Shown: positions 1 to 8,804, counted from the stretch's first letter. The stretch is 64,000 bases of DNA from Henriciella sp. (GCA_017642885.1 JAEPOM010000001.1:1-64000); one strand, 5' to 3'. Notes: generated by a model from the letters alone, not told the origin. Made by a program: numbers and translations.

Positions 1-77
1 AGGTAGCAGCATGATCGCTGCTACGTGGAAACCGCCGGACTAACAAAACCGGTGGACCACCTCAGTGGGGCAGACCA
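1..77 (+). mobile_element. Right end of an IS3-family element (rest lies left of the window)
   Basis: Bases 3-77 align without gaps to 38702-38776, the right end of the IS3 element in this window, with about 8 differences in 75 positions. The first bases encode the last codons of the transposase (Val-Ala-Ala-stop), as in the complete copy. The terminal inverted repeat ends with GGGGCAGACCA at 77. The orientation is the same as at 37.5 kb, so the metal block from 78 to about 37511 lies between two directly oriented related IS3 copies. At about 89 percent identity they are relatives rather than a fresh duplicate pair. Confidence 0.85.
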
Positions 78-109
78 AGTATCCGTCAGCGCTCCTTGAG
101 ACATTACGT

Positions 110-736
110 TTAGCCCCCAGTCGCTCGATGCAAATCGCGCCTTGCGTGTATGAAAATGTTCCATGCCGAATGAAGAAAAATACCGGCAATGATCAAGGCC
201 ACGACCAAATCCGGCCAGGGCGCGCCGGTGAGCGCGACCAGACCCGCAGCAATCAACACCGCGACATTGCCGATCGCATCGTTGCGTGAGAACAGCCAGA
301 CCGCTCTCACATTGGCGTCGCCATCGCGATATGGAAGGAGCGGCAAGATCGCGATAATGTTGACGATGAGCGCGCCGAACGCGAATATGCCCATCGCAAA
401 TGGTTCGACGGCGCTCTGATCAAGTATTCTGAAGACTGTCTCATATAGGATCCAAATCGCCATCGCGCTGAGAAACAATCCCTGTATCGCCGCGGCCCGG
501 GCGCGCCATGCGAGCGACCAACCGATTGCTAGGATCGCAACGAAGGTGATTGATCCGTCACCCAGAAAATCGAGCGCGTCAGCTTTGAGCGCCTGTGAGT
601 TTGAGAGATAACCGCCGAAGAGTTCAACGATGCCATAGCCCACGTTGAGCGCGACTACGATCCAGAGCGCGCGGCGGTAACCGGGCGACTTCTCGATCAG
701 TTCGTCATCGGCGCTGCAACCGCAATCATCAGCCAT
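110..736 (-). CDS. Cation diffusion facilitator (CDF) family transporter
   Basis: This 208-residue inner-membrane protein probably exports divalent metal ions. After a short Cys-containing N-terminus (DDCGC) come several hydrophobic helices. The early segment has the Asp-containing pattern of CDF transporters (KADALDFLGD), and a later helix has a second one (SRNDAIGN). It is shorter than CzcD-type proteins (about 300 residues) and lacks most of the cytoplasmic C-terminal domain, like the compact cation transporter subfamily. The start at 736 overlaps the stop of the upstream methyltransferase gene by 8 bases, so the two are translationally coupled. Both lie behind the MerR-type promoter at about 1390. 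The metal cannot be read from sequence; the neighbours suggest Zn, Cd, Co or Pb. Confidence 0.85.
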   Translation of the reverse strand: MADDCGCSADDELIEKSPGYRRALWIVVALNVGYGIVELFGGYLSNSQALKADALDFLGDGSITFVAILAIGWSLAWRARAAAIQGLFLSAMAIWILYETVFRILDQSAVEPFAMGIFAFGALIVNIIAILPLLPYRDGDANVRAVWLFSRNDAIGNVAVLIAAGLVALTGAPWPDLVVALIIAGIFLHSAWNIFIHARRDLHRATGG

Positions 737-1337
737 CCGCAAGTTCTTTCTTAAGGTCTTCAGACGCATCGATGCGAAAGTAGCGCGCAACGCGCTGACA
801 ATAGAGTGTGTAGTCTGCGCCAAAGTGGCGTTTCAAATGAGGTTCTTCGACGATCGTGATATAGCCGTGGACCAGTAGCGCGAAGACCAAGGCAAAACCG
901 AATGCCAGCAGCGATCCGCTACCGCTCGCCGCACCGACAAACATGAGCCAATATCCAAGATACTGCGGGTTCCGCGAGCGCCTGTAGATGCCATGCTCAA
1001 TCAGTTCATTTTCTTTTAAGCCGTAAACCCTTTTCCGATCGCCATATGCCTTGCGTCCTAGATAAATGATATATGCGCCAAAGGTGAAAATCAGGCCGCC
1101 TGGAACCAACGACCAAAGTGTCGGCGAATACGCAGAACCGCTATCGCTCCATGCCATGACAAATGTTGCTATCGCGTGGCCATGCATAGCCGCGCCCGTC
1201 CACACTGCCACGGGCAAGGACACGTGACCGAGTCGCAAAAAATCCCTTTTCACCAATACCGCCATCGGCAATGTTAGAACCGCATTTGCAATCATGAGGA
1301 GCGCAAGTCCTTGCTTAAAATTTTCTGCGTCAGCCAT
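729..1337 (-). CDS. Isoprenylcysteine carboxyl methyltransferase (ICMT/PEMT-like) membrane protein
   Basis: This 202-residue multi-pass protein ends with the signature of the ICMT/phospholipid methyltransferase superfamily: GIYRRSRNPQYLGYW followed by EEPHLKRHFG near residues 125-180. That region binds S-adenosylmethionine and the lipid-like substrate. Members are common beside metal-efflux genes, but the substrate is unknown. I placed the start at 1337 rather than 1370 because the predicted promoter (-10 at 1374-1379) would leave no leader for the longer form, and AAAGG lies upstream of 1337. It is the first gene of a two-gene operon with the CDF transporter. Confidence 0.75.
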   Translation of the reverse strand: MADAENFKQGLALLMIANAVLTLPMAVLVKRDFLRLGHVSLPVAVWTGAAMHGHAIATFVMAWSDSGSAYSPTLWSLVPGGLIFTFGAYIIYLGRKAYGDRKRVYGLKENELIEHGIYRRSRNPQYLGYWLMFVGAASGSGSLLAFGFALVFALLVHGYITIVEEPHLKRHFGADYTLYCQRVARYFRIDASEDLKKELADG

Positions 1338-1373
1338 AGAGGATACCTTTGCAAACCATTCAGGGTTCATTAT

Positions 1374-1404
1374 ACGATAACCCCTATAGCGACTGTAGGG
1401 TCAA
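1374..1404 (-). promoter_or_regulatory. MerR-type operator and promoter of the methyltransferase-CDF operon
   Basis: Read on the minus strand there is a -35 TTGACC (1399-1404), a 19-base spacer, and a -10 TATCGT (1374-1379). The spacer holds the imperfect dyad CTACAG-tcg-CTATAG. A long 19-base spacer around such a dyad is the hallmark of promoters untwisted by MerR-family activators. The divergent merR-like gene starts at 1433. Confidence 0.75.
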
Positions 1405-1432
1405 TACGAAAAGCGAGATTCTTTTGAAACCA

Positions 1433-1864
1433 ATGACCATCGGGCGATTGTCCAAAGCGGCAGGCGTAAAAGTCACCACTATTCGGTATTATGAGAGCAT
1501 CGGACTGATGGGCCAGCCCGACCGCAGTGACAGTGGACAAAGGCTCTATGGAGCCGGATCTGTTCAACGCTTGTCGTTTATTCGACATGCGCGAGATCTG
1601 GGATTTTCTATGAATGCCATCCGCGAGTTGATCGAGCTGCAATCCGATCCGGGCGAAGATTGCGCCGTCGTGGAACGGATCGCTCAAGATCAGTTGAAGA
1701 ATGTGCGAACACGCCTCAAACAACTCAGAGCGCTCGAACGTGAGTTAAAGCGGATCGTGACGGGCTGTGATGGCGGAGTCGTCGAGACATGTGAAATAAT
1801 GTCAGCACTGAACGATCACGCATCATGTTTAAGTCAAGCGCATGAGCGCCTTCAGGCGATGTGA
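1433..1864 (+). CDS. MerR-family metal-responsive regulator (CadR/PbrR-like)
   Basis: This 143-residue regulator begins with the MerR winged helix (TIGRLSKAAGVKVTTIRYYE), then a dimerisation helix from about residue 80. Cysteines sit at the positions expected for CadR/PbrR/ZntR-type sensors: one after the DNA-binding domain (EDCAVV) and two in the C-terminal loop (GCDGGVVETC). This points to a soft divalent metal (Pb, Cd, Zn) rather than Cu(I), but the exact metal is inference. I chose the start at 1433 because the HTH begins there; an in-frame extension to 1349 would cross the operator. It is divergent from the methyltransferase-CDF operon. A second, similar dyad at 2020-2050 suggests it also acts on the downstream efflux operon. 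Confidence 0.85.
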   Translation: MTIGRLSKAAGVKVTTIRYYESIGLMGQPDRSDSGQRLYGAGSVQRLSFIRHARDLGFSMNAIRELIELQSDPGEDCAVVERIAQDQLKNVRTRLKQLRALERELKRIVTGCDGGVVETCEIMSALNDHASCLSQAHERLQAM

Positions 1865-2019
1865 CTAGCTATGTCCGTCGAACCGGACTGCCTGAATTTT
1901 CTAGCACCGACGCGGTATGGTGCCATTCGAGCAAAGTCTGCGTCACAGCGCCGCGCTCGTTGAGCTATGTTCTCGACTTTCGGTTATAGTAGTCTATACG
2001 ACGTGACAGAAAAAAGCGC

Positions 2020-2050
2020 TTGCAGCTACAGCCACTATAGATGTTAAGGA
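2020..2050 (+). promoter_or_regulatory. Second MerR-type dyad upstream of the efflux operon
   Basis: TTGCAG (2020-2025), then CTACAG-cca-CTATAG (2026-2040), then a weak -10-like TAAGGA (2045-2050) reproduce the 19-base architecture of the site at 1374-1404, with the same half-sites. Used as a promoter, this site would place the transcript start almost at the ATG at 2057. An alternative promoter lies upstream (TTGAGC near 1962, then TATAGT at 1985-1990). In that case the dyad would lie in the leader. Confidence 0.55.
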
Positions 2051-2056
2051 GAATGA

Positions 2057-2473
2057 ATGAGACTTGAATCCCTAACCATAGCCGCTTTTGTGATCGGCTC
2101 TTCCCTCACCGCTTTTGCACAAAGTGCAGAGAGCGGGATCGCTGGAGCCTGGACGAGCGGCAGTGATGTGGATGCGTGCGATACTTCTCCTATTACACAT
2201 TTTATGTCAGACGGCGTCGTAGCGGTCTTCATGAAAAAAGACGGCGATCTTCACAGTCTCGGCTCTTGGTCGGTCGCGGATACAGAACTGACGATGACGC
2301 ATAACGATTTTCCACTCAGCGGAGATGGAAAATCCAATCCTGCTATCAAGCTCGATATTCTTACAATAGATGCTTCGCGGTTCGTCACTCGAAACAGCGA
2401 CGGTGTTGAACGCGCCCGCATTCGGTGCCAGAACATTGAGATCTCGATGGGACATGACAATCATGACCATTGA
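2057..2473 (+). CDS. Secreted protein of unknown function with His-rich tail, first gene of the efflux operon
   Basis: The protein has 138 residues. A Sec signal peptide (hydrophobic residues 6-21, AFAQS cleavage region) is followed by a small beta-rich body that resembles lipocalin-like periplasmic domains (GAWTSGSD at the start, repeated short strands, Cys pair). The last residues (MGHDNHDH) are a likely metal-binding tail. A good ribosome site (AAGGAG) precedes the ATG at 2057. It is probably the first gene transcribed from the MerR-type region at about 2020. I do not recognise a named family. A periplasmic metal-binding or sensing role is inference. Confidence 0.65.
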   Translation: MRLESLTIAAFVIGSSLTAFAQSAESGIAGAWTSGSDVDACDTSPITHFMSDGVVAVFMKKDGDLHSLGSWSVADTELTMTHNDFPLSGDGKSNPAIKLDILTIDASRFVTRNSDGVERARIRCQNIEISMGHDNHDH

Positions 2474-2525
2474 TCAGCCTTTATCGCTTAACCAAATCGT
2501 GAAGAAATAATTGTAGTCACTAATT

Positions 2526-2870
2526 ATGCCCTTTGCATTCTCTTCTGTTGCCTTCAGGCTCATCACCGCAATGATCATTGCGTGTGTGTTCCTGTATGCG
2601 CCTGTAGCAGAAGCCGAACACTTAGAGACAGTGACAGAAATCACCTGTAACTTTGAGCATAGCTTACAAAAGACAGATAAAGATCAGCCCAATCAAGGCG
2701 ATCACGACCATCATGCTAATCATAGCGGGCCCTGTCTCCAGCATCTGCTGCGTAAAGATTGGAATCAAGACAGCTTCATTTGCGCCAGCGAAGGTGCCCA
2801 CATCCCCTTGTTGAGCGTCAGCTTGCTGTCGCGCCCTCCTGGTAGCCTCTACCGACCTCCCCGTGCCTGA
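2526..2870 (+). CDS. Small secreted His-rich protein preceding czcC
   Basis: The protein has 114 residues. Residues 1-30 form a signal peptide or anchor (hydrophobic stretch ending at APVAEAEH). The mature part has a histidine cluster (DHDHHANHSGPC) around residues 60-70 and two more Cys. The C-terminus (LLSRPPGSLYRPPRA) is the kind of ending seen in small proteins found ahead of Czc-type outer-membrane factors. A periplasmic metal chaperone or buffer is plausible. No catalytic motif is visible, and the family name is not known to me. Confidence 0.6.
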   Translation: MPFAFSSVAFRLITAMIIACVFLYAPVAEAEHLETVTEITCNFEHSLQKTDKDQPNQGDHDHHANHSGPCLQHLLRKDWNQDSFICASEGAHIPLLSVSLLSRPPGSLYRPPRA

Positions 2871-2937
2871 ACCTGACCAATCAGCGTATCGCCGCGAGCA
2901 ATACGTGACCTATGGATCAGCTTAAGGACTACACTCA

Positions 2938-4224
2938 ATGTCATTGTATTTAAGGGGCGCCTTATCCGCCCTAGCATTCAGCGCTCTCGCTGCTGGTGCA
3001 AACGCCAATCCCTGTTCTACTTGGCAAGAACGACCGTCCATCTTAATGCCGGGCGAGCCGCTCACGCTCATCGCAGCTTTTACCGAGATACGCCGGGCTT
3101 CTCCCGCGGCTCGCGCTGCTGGTCTTGAAGCACGCGCACTGAGTGCCGATGCAGATCAGGCTGGGCGACGACTAAACCCGAGTTTATCTCTGGAGTTGGA
3201 CAACTTTTCTGGAAGTGGGCCTCTCTCAGGTTTTGATCAAACCGAGTCTACTTTCGCAATCGAACAGACATTTCGCCTCGGCGGAAAACGAATGCTTGGA
3301 GAACGCGCAGCCAGAGCGCGCCAAGCGCTCGCCAGCGCCGAATGCGAAGTTATTCTTCGCGAGACAGAACTTGAAGCAGCGGTCCTTTTCGCCGAACTCG
3401 TCGCCGCTTCGAAGCTCCAGGATCTCGCATTGGAAAGCGCTGATCTCGCTGACGAACTCGCCAGCACGGTTGAGCGACGGGTCGACGCTGGGGCCGCAGC
3501 CCCTCCCGAACTTGCGCGCGCTCGAGCGGATGCAGCGGCTTTGCGCGCAAGCGTAGCGACTGCAGAAGCCAACGTGGATCAGCTGCGCTATGCGCTCTCA
3601 CTTCTATGGGGAAGCGCTGATCCGACCTTCACGCCGCCTCGAAGCGATATGACTTCAAAGAATTCAGCAGCTGAAACATCAGAGCTTTCACATCCTGCGC
3701 TTGATGCAGCAGATGCGGCTCTGAGGACACGCCAGGCAGAACATGATCTTGCCCGAAGCGCCGCCGTGCCAGACATTACCGTATCTGCAGGTTTACGCAG
3801 ATTCGAAGAGACTGGTGATCAGGCTTTTGTGGCTGGAGTAAGTGTGCCGCTTCCGCTGTTTGATAGAGGCAGAGACGCGGCCCGTGCGGCGTCGCTGCGT
3901 GGTGATATAGCATCCTTAAACCGGGCAGCCACCGAACAACGCCTCCTCGCACGACAACGCGCAGCTGTTGCCTCTCGTAGAGCTGCCCAGACGAGGCTGG
4001 ATATACTTACTAACGAGGCTTTGCCCGCGGCGGAAGAAGCCTATTCTGCAGCGGTCAGAGGCTATGAGATCGGTCGTTTTGATCTTACTACAACCTTAGA
4101 TGCTCGGGCCGCCCTTCTTGAGGCTGGATCCGCTTTGATCGAAGCCGACTTTGCTCTTCAGAGCGAAGATATGCGACTGCGCGCCCTGATTGGGGCTACC
4201 CCTTTTGATGGAGAAATCCGATGA
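2938..4224 (+). CDS. czcC: CzcC-like outer-membrane efflux factor (TolC family)
   Basis: This 428-residue protein forms the outer-membrane exit duct of the tripartite RND efflux pump. A signal peptide (residues 1-23) precedes two repeats of long amphipathic helices rich in Ala, Glu and Arg. These helices are typical of the outer-membrane efflux family, with the beta-strand insertions near FSGSGPLSGFDQTE and in the second repeat. The length matches CzcC/CnrC (about 420). The gene ends 4 bases into the next one (ATGA overlap at 4221), so czcC and czcB are coupled. Confidence 0.9.
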   Translation: MSLYLRGALSALAFSALAAGANANPCSTWQERPSILMPGEPLTLIAAFTEIRRASPAARAAGLEARALSADADQAGRRLNPSLSLELDNFSGSGPLSGFDQTESTFAIEQTFRLGGKRMLGERAARARQALASAECEVILRETELEAAVLFAELVAASKLQDLALESADLADELASTVERRVDAGAAAPPELARARADAAALRASVATAEANVDQLRYALSLLWGSADPTFTPPRSDMTSKNSAAETSELSHPALDAADAALRTRQAEHDLARSAAVPDITVSAGLRRFEETGDQAFVAGVSVPLPLFDRGRDAARAASLRGDIASLNRAATEQRLLARQRAAVASRRAAQTRLDILTNEALPAAEEAYSAAVRGYEIGRFDLTTTLDARAALLEAGSALIEADFALQSEDMRLRALIGATPFDGEIR

Positions 4225-5669
4225 CACCAAGACCATATCTATTAGCAGCTTTTCTCGCGACCCTTACGCTTGGCGCTTGTGGCGATGATGGCGTAACAGA
4301 TGCCAGAGCGCAGTCGACCGTAGACACCCGGCAGACATCGAACGCCGATTTAGATGACCATGATGACCATGATGACCACGAAGATCATGGTGAAGATGAT
4401 CATTCTGATCACGGCGATGATGACCACGAAGATCATGGTGAAGATGATCATTCTGATCACGGCGATGATGACCACGAAAATCATGGTGAAGATGATCATT
4501 CTGATCACGGCGATGATGACCACGAAGATCGTGGTGAAGATGATCATTCTGATCACGGCGATGATGATCATGACGATCACGGAGACGAAGAAGGATCAGA
4601 TCACGTTGAGCTGACGCCAAATCAAGCTTCAGAGTACGGCATTGTTTTATCCCGAGCGGAGCGAGCGCCATTACGACAGTCCGTGAAGCTTCCAGCAGAG
4701 CTTCGCTTTGACGCTGATCGGATAGCCGCCGTCTCTCCAAGGGTCAGTGGACGCGTTATCCGTCTCACCGCCACGGAAGGCGATGAGGTCACCCGCGGTA
4801 CGACACTCGCAATTCTCTCTAGCCGTGAACTCGCTGACTTGAAAGCTGAGTATCTGACTTCTGCAACCGCCGTCGAACTCGCTAGCCAAGCTTTGGCCCG
4901 CGAAGAAACACTGTTTGCAGATCGAATAACGTCAGAGGCAAATTTACAAACAGCGCGCGCGGAGCTGGCAGCAGCTAAGGCAAATCAAAGCGGCATCGAA
5001 AACAAACTCCACGCAGTTGGCGTTTCACACAACGAGCTTGCGACAATTTCTGATGCGTCAGATGGAACTTTAGCAAATGTGCGCGTGAGCGCGCCCATAT
5101 CAGGTGTGATTGCAAGACGTACCGCTACATTGGGCGCTGCGGTGTCCGCAGATGATCCTAGCGTTCCAGCTTTATTCACAATTGTGGATGACAGTGTTCT
5201 GTGGGCAGACATCGCCGTCTACAAACAAAGTGCGGGAGCGGTGCAGCCGGGAGCTAAGGTGGTTCTTCGCACGGAGAGCGACGTGATTCTGACAGAAGGC
5301 GAGATTGCGACGGTTCTGCCATCAATAGACGAGACATCGCGCACCGCAACGGCTCGGATGATCGTGGACAACCAAAGCGCTCGAATGCGCCCCGGCCAGT
5401 TTGTCACCGCAGAAATCATAACTGGTAATGGTGACTGGCGATTGCAGGTGCCTGCGGGTGCTATTGTTGCTGTTGAGGAGCGCGCAAGTGTCTTTGTCCC
5501 AACAGACGATGGGTTTGAACCACGCGCCGTCACCACCGGACCTGAAATCGGCGGTCAGACCGTGATCGAATCGGGGCTCACGGCTGGCGATGAATACGTG
5601 TCTGAGGGCGCGTTCACATTGAAAGCACAGCTTGAAAAAGACGCTTTTGGCGACGGCCACGCGCACTAG
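4221..5669 (+). CDS. czcB: CzcB-like periplasmic adaptor lipoprotein with His/Asp repeat
   Basis: This 482-residue membrane-fusion protein joins the RND pump to the outer-membrane duct. A lipobox (LGAC, Cys20) predicts a lipid anchor. Residues 45-122 are an unusual His/Asp/Glu/Gly region with four 16-residue tandem repeats. Then follow the HlyD-type barrel-sandwich (RVIRLTATEGDEV), an alpha hairpin (residues 210-265), and beta-barrel and membrane-proximal domains ending in His (GDGHAH). CzcB-type adaptors can carry His-rich termini, but this one is long. It probably binds several metal ions before export. It is translationally coupled to czcC; czcA follows after 12 bases. Confidence 0.9.
   Translation: MTPRPYLLAAFLATLTLGACGDDGVTDARAQSTVDTRQTSNADLDDHDDHDDHEDHGEDDHSDHGDDDHEDHGEDDHSDHGDDDHENHGEDDHSDHGDDDHEDRGEDDHSDHGDDDHDDHGDEEGSDHVELTPNQASEYGIVLSRAERAPLRQSVKLPAELRFDADRIAAVSPRVSGRVIRLTATEGDEVTRGTTLAILSSRELADLKAEYLTSATAVELASQALAREETLFADRITSEANLQTARAELAAAKANQSGIENKLHAVGVSHNELATISDASDGTLANVRVSAPISGVIARRTATLGAAVSADDPSVPALFTIVDDSVLWADIAVYKQSAGAVQPGAKVVLRTESDVILTEGEIATVLPSIDETSRTATARMIVDNQSARMRPGQFVTAEIITGNGDWRLQVPAGAIVAVEERASVFVPTDDGFEPRAVTTGPEIGGQTVIESGLTAGDEYVSEGAFTLKAQLEKDAFGDGHAH
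4371..4562 (+). repeat. 48-bp coding tandem repeat, four copies, in czcB
   Basis: Four head-to-tail 48-bp units encode a 16-residue unit of the form DDHEDHGEDDHSDHGD, with single-residue variants in units three (D to N) and four (H to R). The copies are nearly identical at DNA level, so the array is recent and prone to copy-number change. Confidence 0.95.
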
Positions 5670-5681
5670 GAGGACGGACAC

Positions 5682-8600
5682 ATGCTAAACCTTATGCACC
5701 GCCTCGCTGGCGGACGGCTATTAGCTGCAATTGCAGCACTGGCTTTAACCCTTGGCGGTCTCTTCGCCTTTCGCGCTCTACCGGTAGATGCGTTTCCCGA
5801 CCCGTCACCTTCTCTGGTCCAGATATTCACCGAAACCGAAGGGCTCTCGCCTGAAGAAGTCGAGCGGTATGTGACTTTCCCAGTCGAGACCGCCATGTCG
5901 GGCCTCCCACAGGTAGAGGAGATACGCTCGGTTTCGAATTTTGGTCTTTCGATCGTCAATGTCTATTTTGAGGACGGTACGGATGTTTATTTCGCCCGCC
6001 AGGTTGTTGGCGAGCGTTTGCCTGAGGCGAGTGACGGGATCCCGGAGGGATTCGGCACGCCGAAAATGGGACCGATATCATCAGGTCTCGGTATTATAAT
6101 GTATTTTCGTCTGGTCGATGAGACCGGCGATTATAATCTGACTGAACTTCGAGAAATCGCTGATTGGATGATCAAATTTCCACTCCAATCGGTTGAGGGT
6201 GTTACTGAAGTCCTTGCATTAGGAGGATTTGAGAAACAGTATCAGGTCCGTCTTAACCCTGACTCGCTGATTGCATATAATCTTCAAGTCTCAGACGTGA
6301 TCGGCGCACTCGAAAGCGCTAACCGTACGACCGGAGCCCAGTTCATAGAAGTTGGGGCTGAGCAATACACCGTACGCGGTGTTGGCCTTGCGCGCACGAT
6401 ATCTGACCTTGAAGAGACGCCCGTGCGAACGATCGATGGCCGGACTGTCCGTGTCAGCGATCTTGGATCTGTCATTATTGGCGGCGGCGTCCGGCAAGGC
6501 ATGGCGACGGCAAACGGAGAGGGAGAAGCCGTTGCTGGCCTCGTTCTCAAACTGTATGGCACAAACACATCTGACGTGATTGAGCGGGCTAAGGCCCGGT
6601 TCGATGAAATCAATGCGTCTCTTCCCGAGGGCGTTCGCGCCGTGCCGTACTACGATCAGGGCACACTGGTGCAGCGTGCTGCTGCGACGGTGACAACGGC
6701 GCTCTGGCAAGGCGCACTCCTTGTTGCTGTCGTTGTCTTCATTTTCTTGGGCGGCTGGCGACCGAGCTTGGTCGTCGTAATGTCGATCCCGTTTTCCGTT
6801 GGGTTCGCCTTCATCGCGATGAGCGTTCTCGGGATTAGCGCGAATCTGATGTCGCTCGGCGGTGTTGCAATCGCTATCGGGATGATGGTCGATGGCGCCA
6901 TTGTGATCGCTGAAAACGTCGACCGCGGATTCCGTGAGAGGCGCAATGGCGAAGCCGACCGGGATGTCGTAGCCCGGTCTGCGGCAGAAGTCATCGCTCC
7001 GCTGATCGCCGCAGTCGCGGTTGTGATTATCGTCTTCTTGCCGCTCTTTTCCTTGCAAGGTGTTGAAGGCAAAACCTTCAGACCGCTTGCCGCTTCTGCA
7101 GCGCTGGCTATGTTTGGTTCGTTAATTTACGCTGCGCTGCTTGCGCCAGCCATGGCTTACGGCCTCATCAAACCTCCCAAGCGACAATCGTCCGGGGAAG
7201 GCATTATTGTCGGCTTCGTAAAACCGTTAGCAGCAATTTTTGTTAGAATGAGGCTTGCCGCTGTGGCACTGGCGCTCGGGCTGTTGCTCGTCGGTGGATT
7301 GGCAGGTTCTAGGCTTGGTTCAGAATTCACACCTGCACTCGAAGAAGGTGATATTCTGCTCCGGGTTGCGATGGCGCCTTCGATATCACTCTCTGAGGGG
7401 CGAGAAACATCAACACGCGTTGAAAAACGTCTGTTAGAGACCTTTCCGGAAATCGAGTCTGTCGTGAGCCGGATTGGTCGCGGTGAAGTTGGTGCTCATG
7501 CCGATCCCGTGAACAGCATCGAGGCTTTCGTCGCACTGAAGCCACGCTCGCAGTGGAGGCCCGGCGTGAGCCCACACGAATTACGAGCTGAAATTTCAGA
7601 AAATCTAGAGTCGTTTCCCGGCATTCGCGTGAACATTGGTCAACCCATCGCCATGTCCGTCGATGAGCTTTTAACAGGCACGAAGGCGCAGCTAGCCGTA
7701 AAAATCTTCGGCCCGGATACCAATGTTTTGTTGGAAGGTTCGCAGGATTTGCAATCAATCCTTCAAGATGTTCCTGGTGCGAGCGATGTCCAGGCCGACC
7801 AGATTACCGGTGCGCCGCAACTTGTTGTATCCGTCGATCGGACTGCGTTGGGCCGCTACGGCCTCACGGTTGAAGACGCGCTCGATACATTGCGTGCCGC
7901 GGTTGGCGGTGCCGAGGCCGGGGCGCTTTTTGAAGGCGTCCGGCAATTCCCCGTCGTGGTGCGGTTTCAGGAAGATCATCGAAACGATGCCGACGCCATC
8001 GGCCGTCTAATCCTGGAGAGTGAAAGCGGTGCGCAAATACCGCTTTCCAGTGTCGCCTCAATCGGCGACGTGATCGGTCCGCGTCAGATTACGCGTGAGA
8101 ATGGCGAGCGCTTCATTACCGTGCAATTGAACGTACGTGGACGCGATATTGGATCCTTCGTCGCCGACGCTCAAATCGCCACAGAGTCCGCTCTCGAATT
8201 GCCGCCTGGATACCGCGTGGAGTGGGGTGGCCAATTTGAACTGCAACAGCAGGCGAATGCCCGCTTCGCAGTAGTTATCCCGATTACGCTTGGCATCGTT
8301 TTGCTGATCCTGCTTCTGGCCTTCGGACGTCTCAAATCGGCAATCTTGATCCTTCTGAACATCCCGCTCGCCTTGACTGGGGGAGCCTTAGCGCTCTGGC
8401 TTACGGGCCTGCCGGTATCGGTTCCTGCCACAGTGGGCTTTATCGCATTGTTCGGAATTGCACTCGGCAACGGTATGGTGCTGGTCAGCTTCATGGATGA
8501 CTTCGCGCGTCAGGGCCGCGACCGTGACGCTCTTGCGATCGAAGCGGCGGGCCTTCGGGCCCGGCCGGTTCTGATGACCGCGTTGACGACAGCATTAGGT

Positions 8601-8804
8601 CTTGCACCGCTTTTGTTTGCGACGGGCGTAGGCGCGGAGGTGCAGCGCCCACTTGCGACGGTGGTTATGGGCGGGCTCGTCTCCTCCACGGTCCTGACCT
8701 TGCTCGTGTTGCCAGCCCTGCACCGGTGGTTCGCACCTAAGCCGGACAGCCATCACTCACTCGTGGAAACGCCGCACCAGGTGGGAACGGCTCCGGCAGA
8801 GTGA
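5682..8804 (+). CDS. czcA: Heavy-metal RND efflux pump (CzcA/CusA family)
   Basis: This 1040-residue inner-membrane antiporter is the motor of the CzcCBA-type pump. Two RND halves are visible, each with one helix, a large periplasmic loop and a helix bundle. The TM4 motif reads AIAIGMMVDGAIVIAEN: the Asp and Glu of the proton relay (VDG, AEN) are present. The extra Asp typical of CzcA-type Co/Zn/Cd pumps (ALDFG) is replaced, as in CusA-like pumps. The substrate is therefore uncertain: the context suggests divalent metals, the TM4 motif leans to other HME subgroups. AGGAGG precedes the start, and a strong terminator follows the gene. Confidence 0.9.
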   Translation: MLNLMHRLAGGRLLAAIAALALTLGGLFAFRALPVDAFPDPSPSLVQIFTETEGLSPEEVERYVTFPVETAMSGLPQVEEIRSVSNFGLSIVNVYFEDGTDVYFARQVVGERLPEASDGIPEGFGTPKMGPISSGLGIIMYFRLVDETGDYNLTELREIADWMIKFPLQSVEGVTEVLALGGFEKQYQVRLNPDSLIAYNLQVSDVIGALESANRTTGAQFIEVGAEQYTVRGVGLARTISDLEETPVRTIDGRTVRVSDLGSVIIGGGVRQGMATANGEGEAVAGLVLKLYGTNTSDVIERAKARFDEINASLPEGVRAVPYYDQGTLVQRAAATVTTALWQGALLVAVVVFIFLGGWRPSLVVVMSIPFSVGFAFIAMSVLGISANLMSLGGVAIAIGMMVDGAIVIAENVDRGFRERRNGEADRDVVARSAAEVIAPLIAAVAVVIIVFLPLFSLQGVEGKTFRPLAASAALAMFGSLIYAALLAPAMAYGLIKPPKRQSSGEGIIVGFVKPLAAIFVRMRLAAVALALGLLLVGGLAGSRLGSEFTPALEEGDILLRVAMAPSISLSEGRETSTRVEKRLLETFPEIESVVSRIGRGEVGAHADPVNSIEAFVALKPRSQWRPGVSPHELRAEISENLESFPGIRVNIGQPIAMSVDELLTGTKAQLAVKIFGPDTNVLLEGSQDLQSILQDVPGASDVQADQITGAPQLVVSVDRTALGRYGLTVEDALDTLRAAVGGAEAGALFEGVRQFPVVVRFQEDHRNDADAIGRLILESESGAQIPLSSVASIGDVIGPRQITRENGERFITVQLNVRGRDIGSFVADAQIATESALELPPGYRVEWGGQFELQQQANARFAVVIPITLGIVLLILLLAFGRLKSAILILLNIPLALTGGALALWLTGLPVSVPATVGFIALFGIALGNGMVLVSFMDDFARQGRDRDALAIEAAGLRARPVLMTALTTALGLAPLLFATGVGAEVQRPLATVVMGGLVSSTVLTLLVLPALHRWFAPKPDSHHSLVETPHQVGTAPAE

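Noticed and set aside
4371-4562. Possible CRISPR array
   Set aside because: The repeats are directly adjacent with no spacers and are in frame within a gene.
4264-4740. Long His-rich frames on both strands over the czcB repeat
   Set aside because: They are shadows of the 48-bp repeat, whose length is a multiple of three, so all frames stay open. The czcB frame has the lipobox and adaptor domains.
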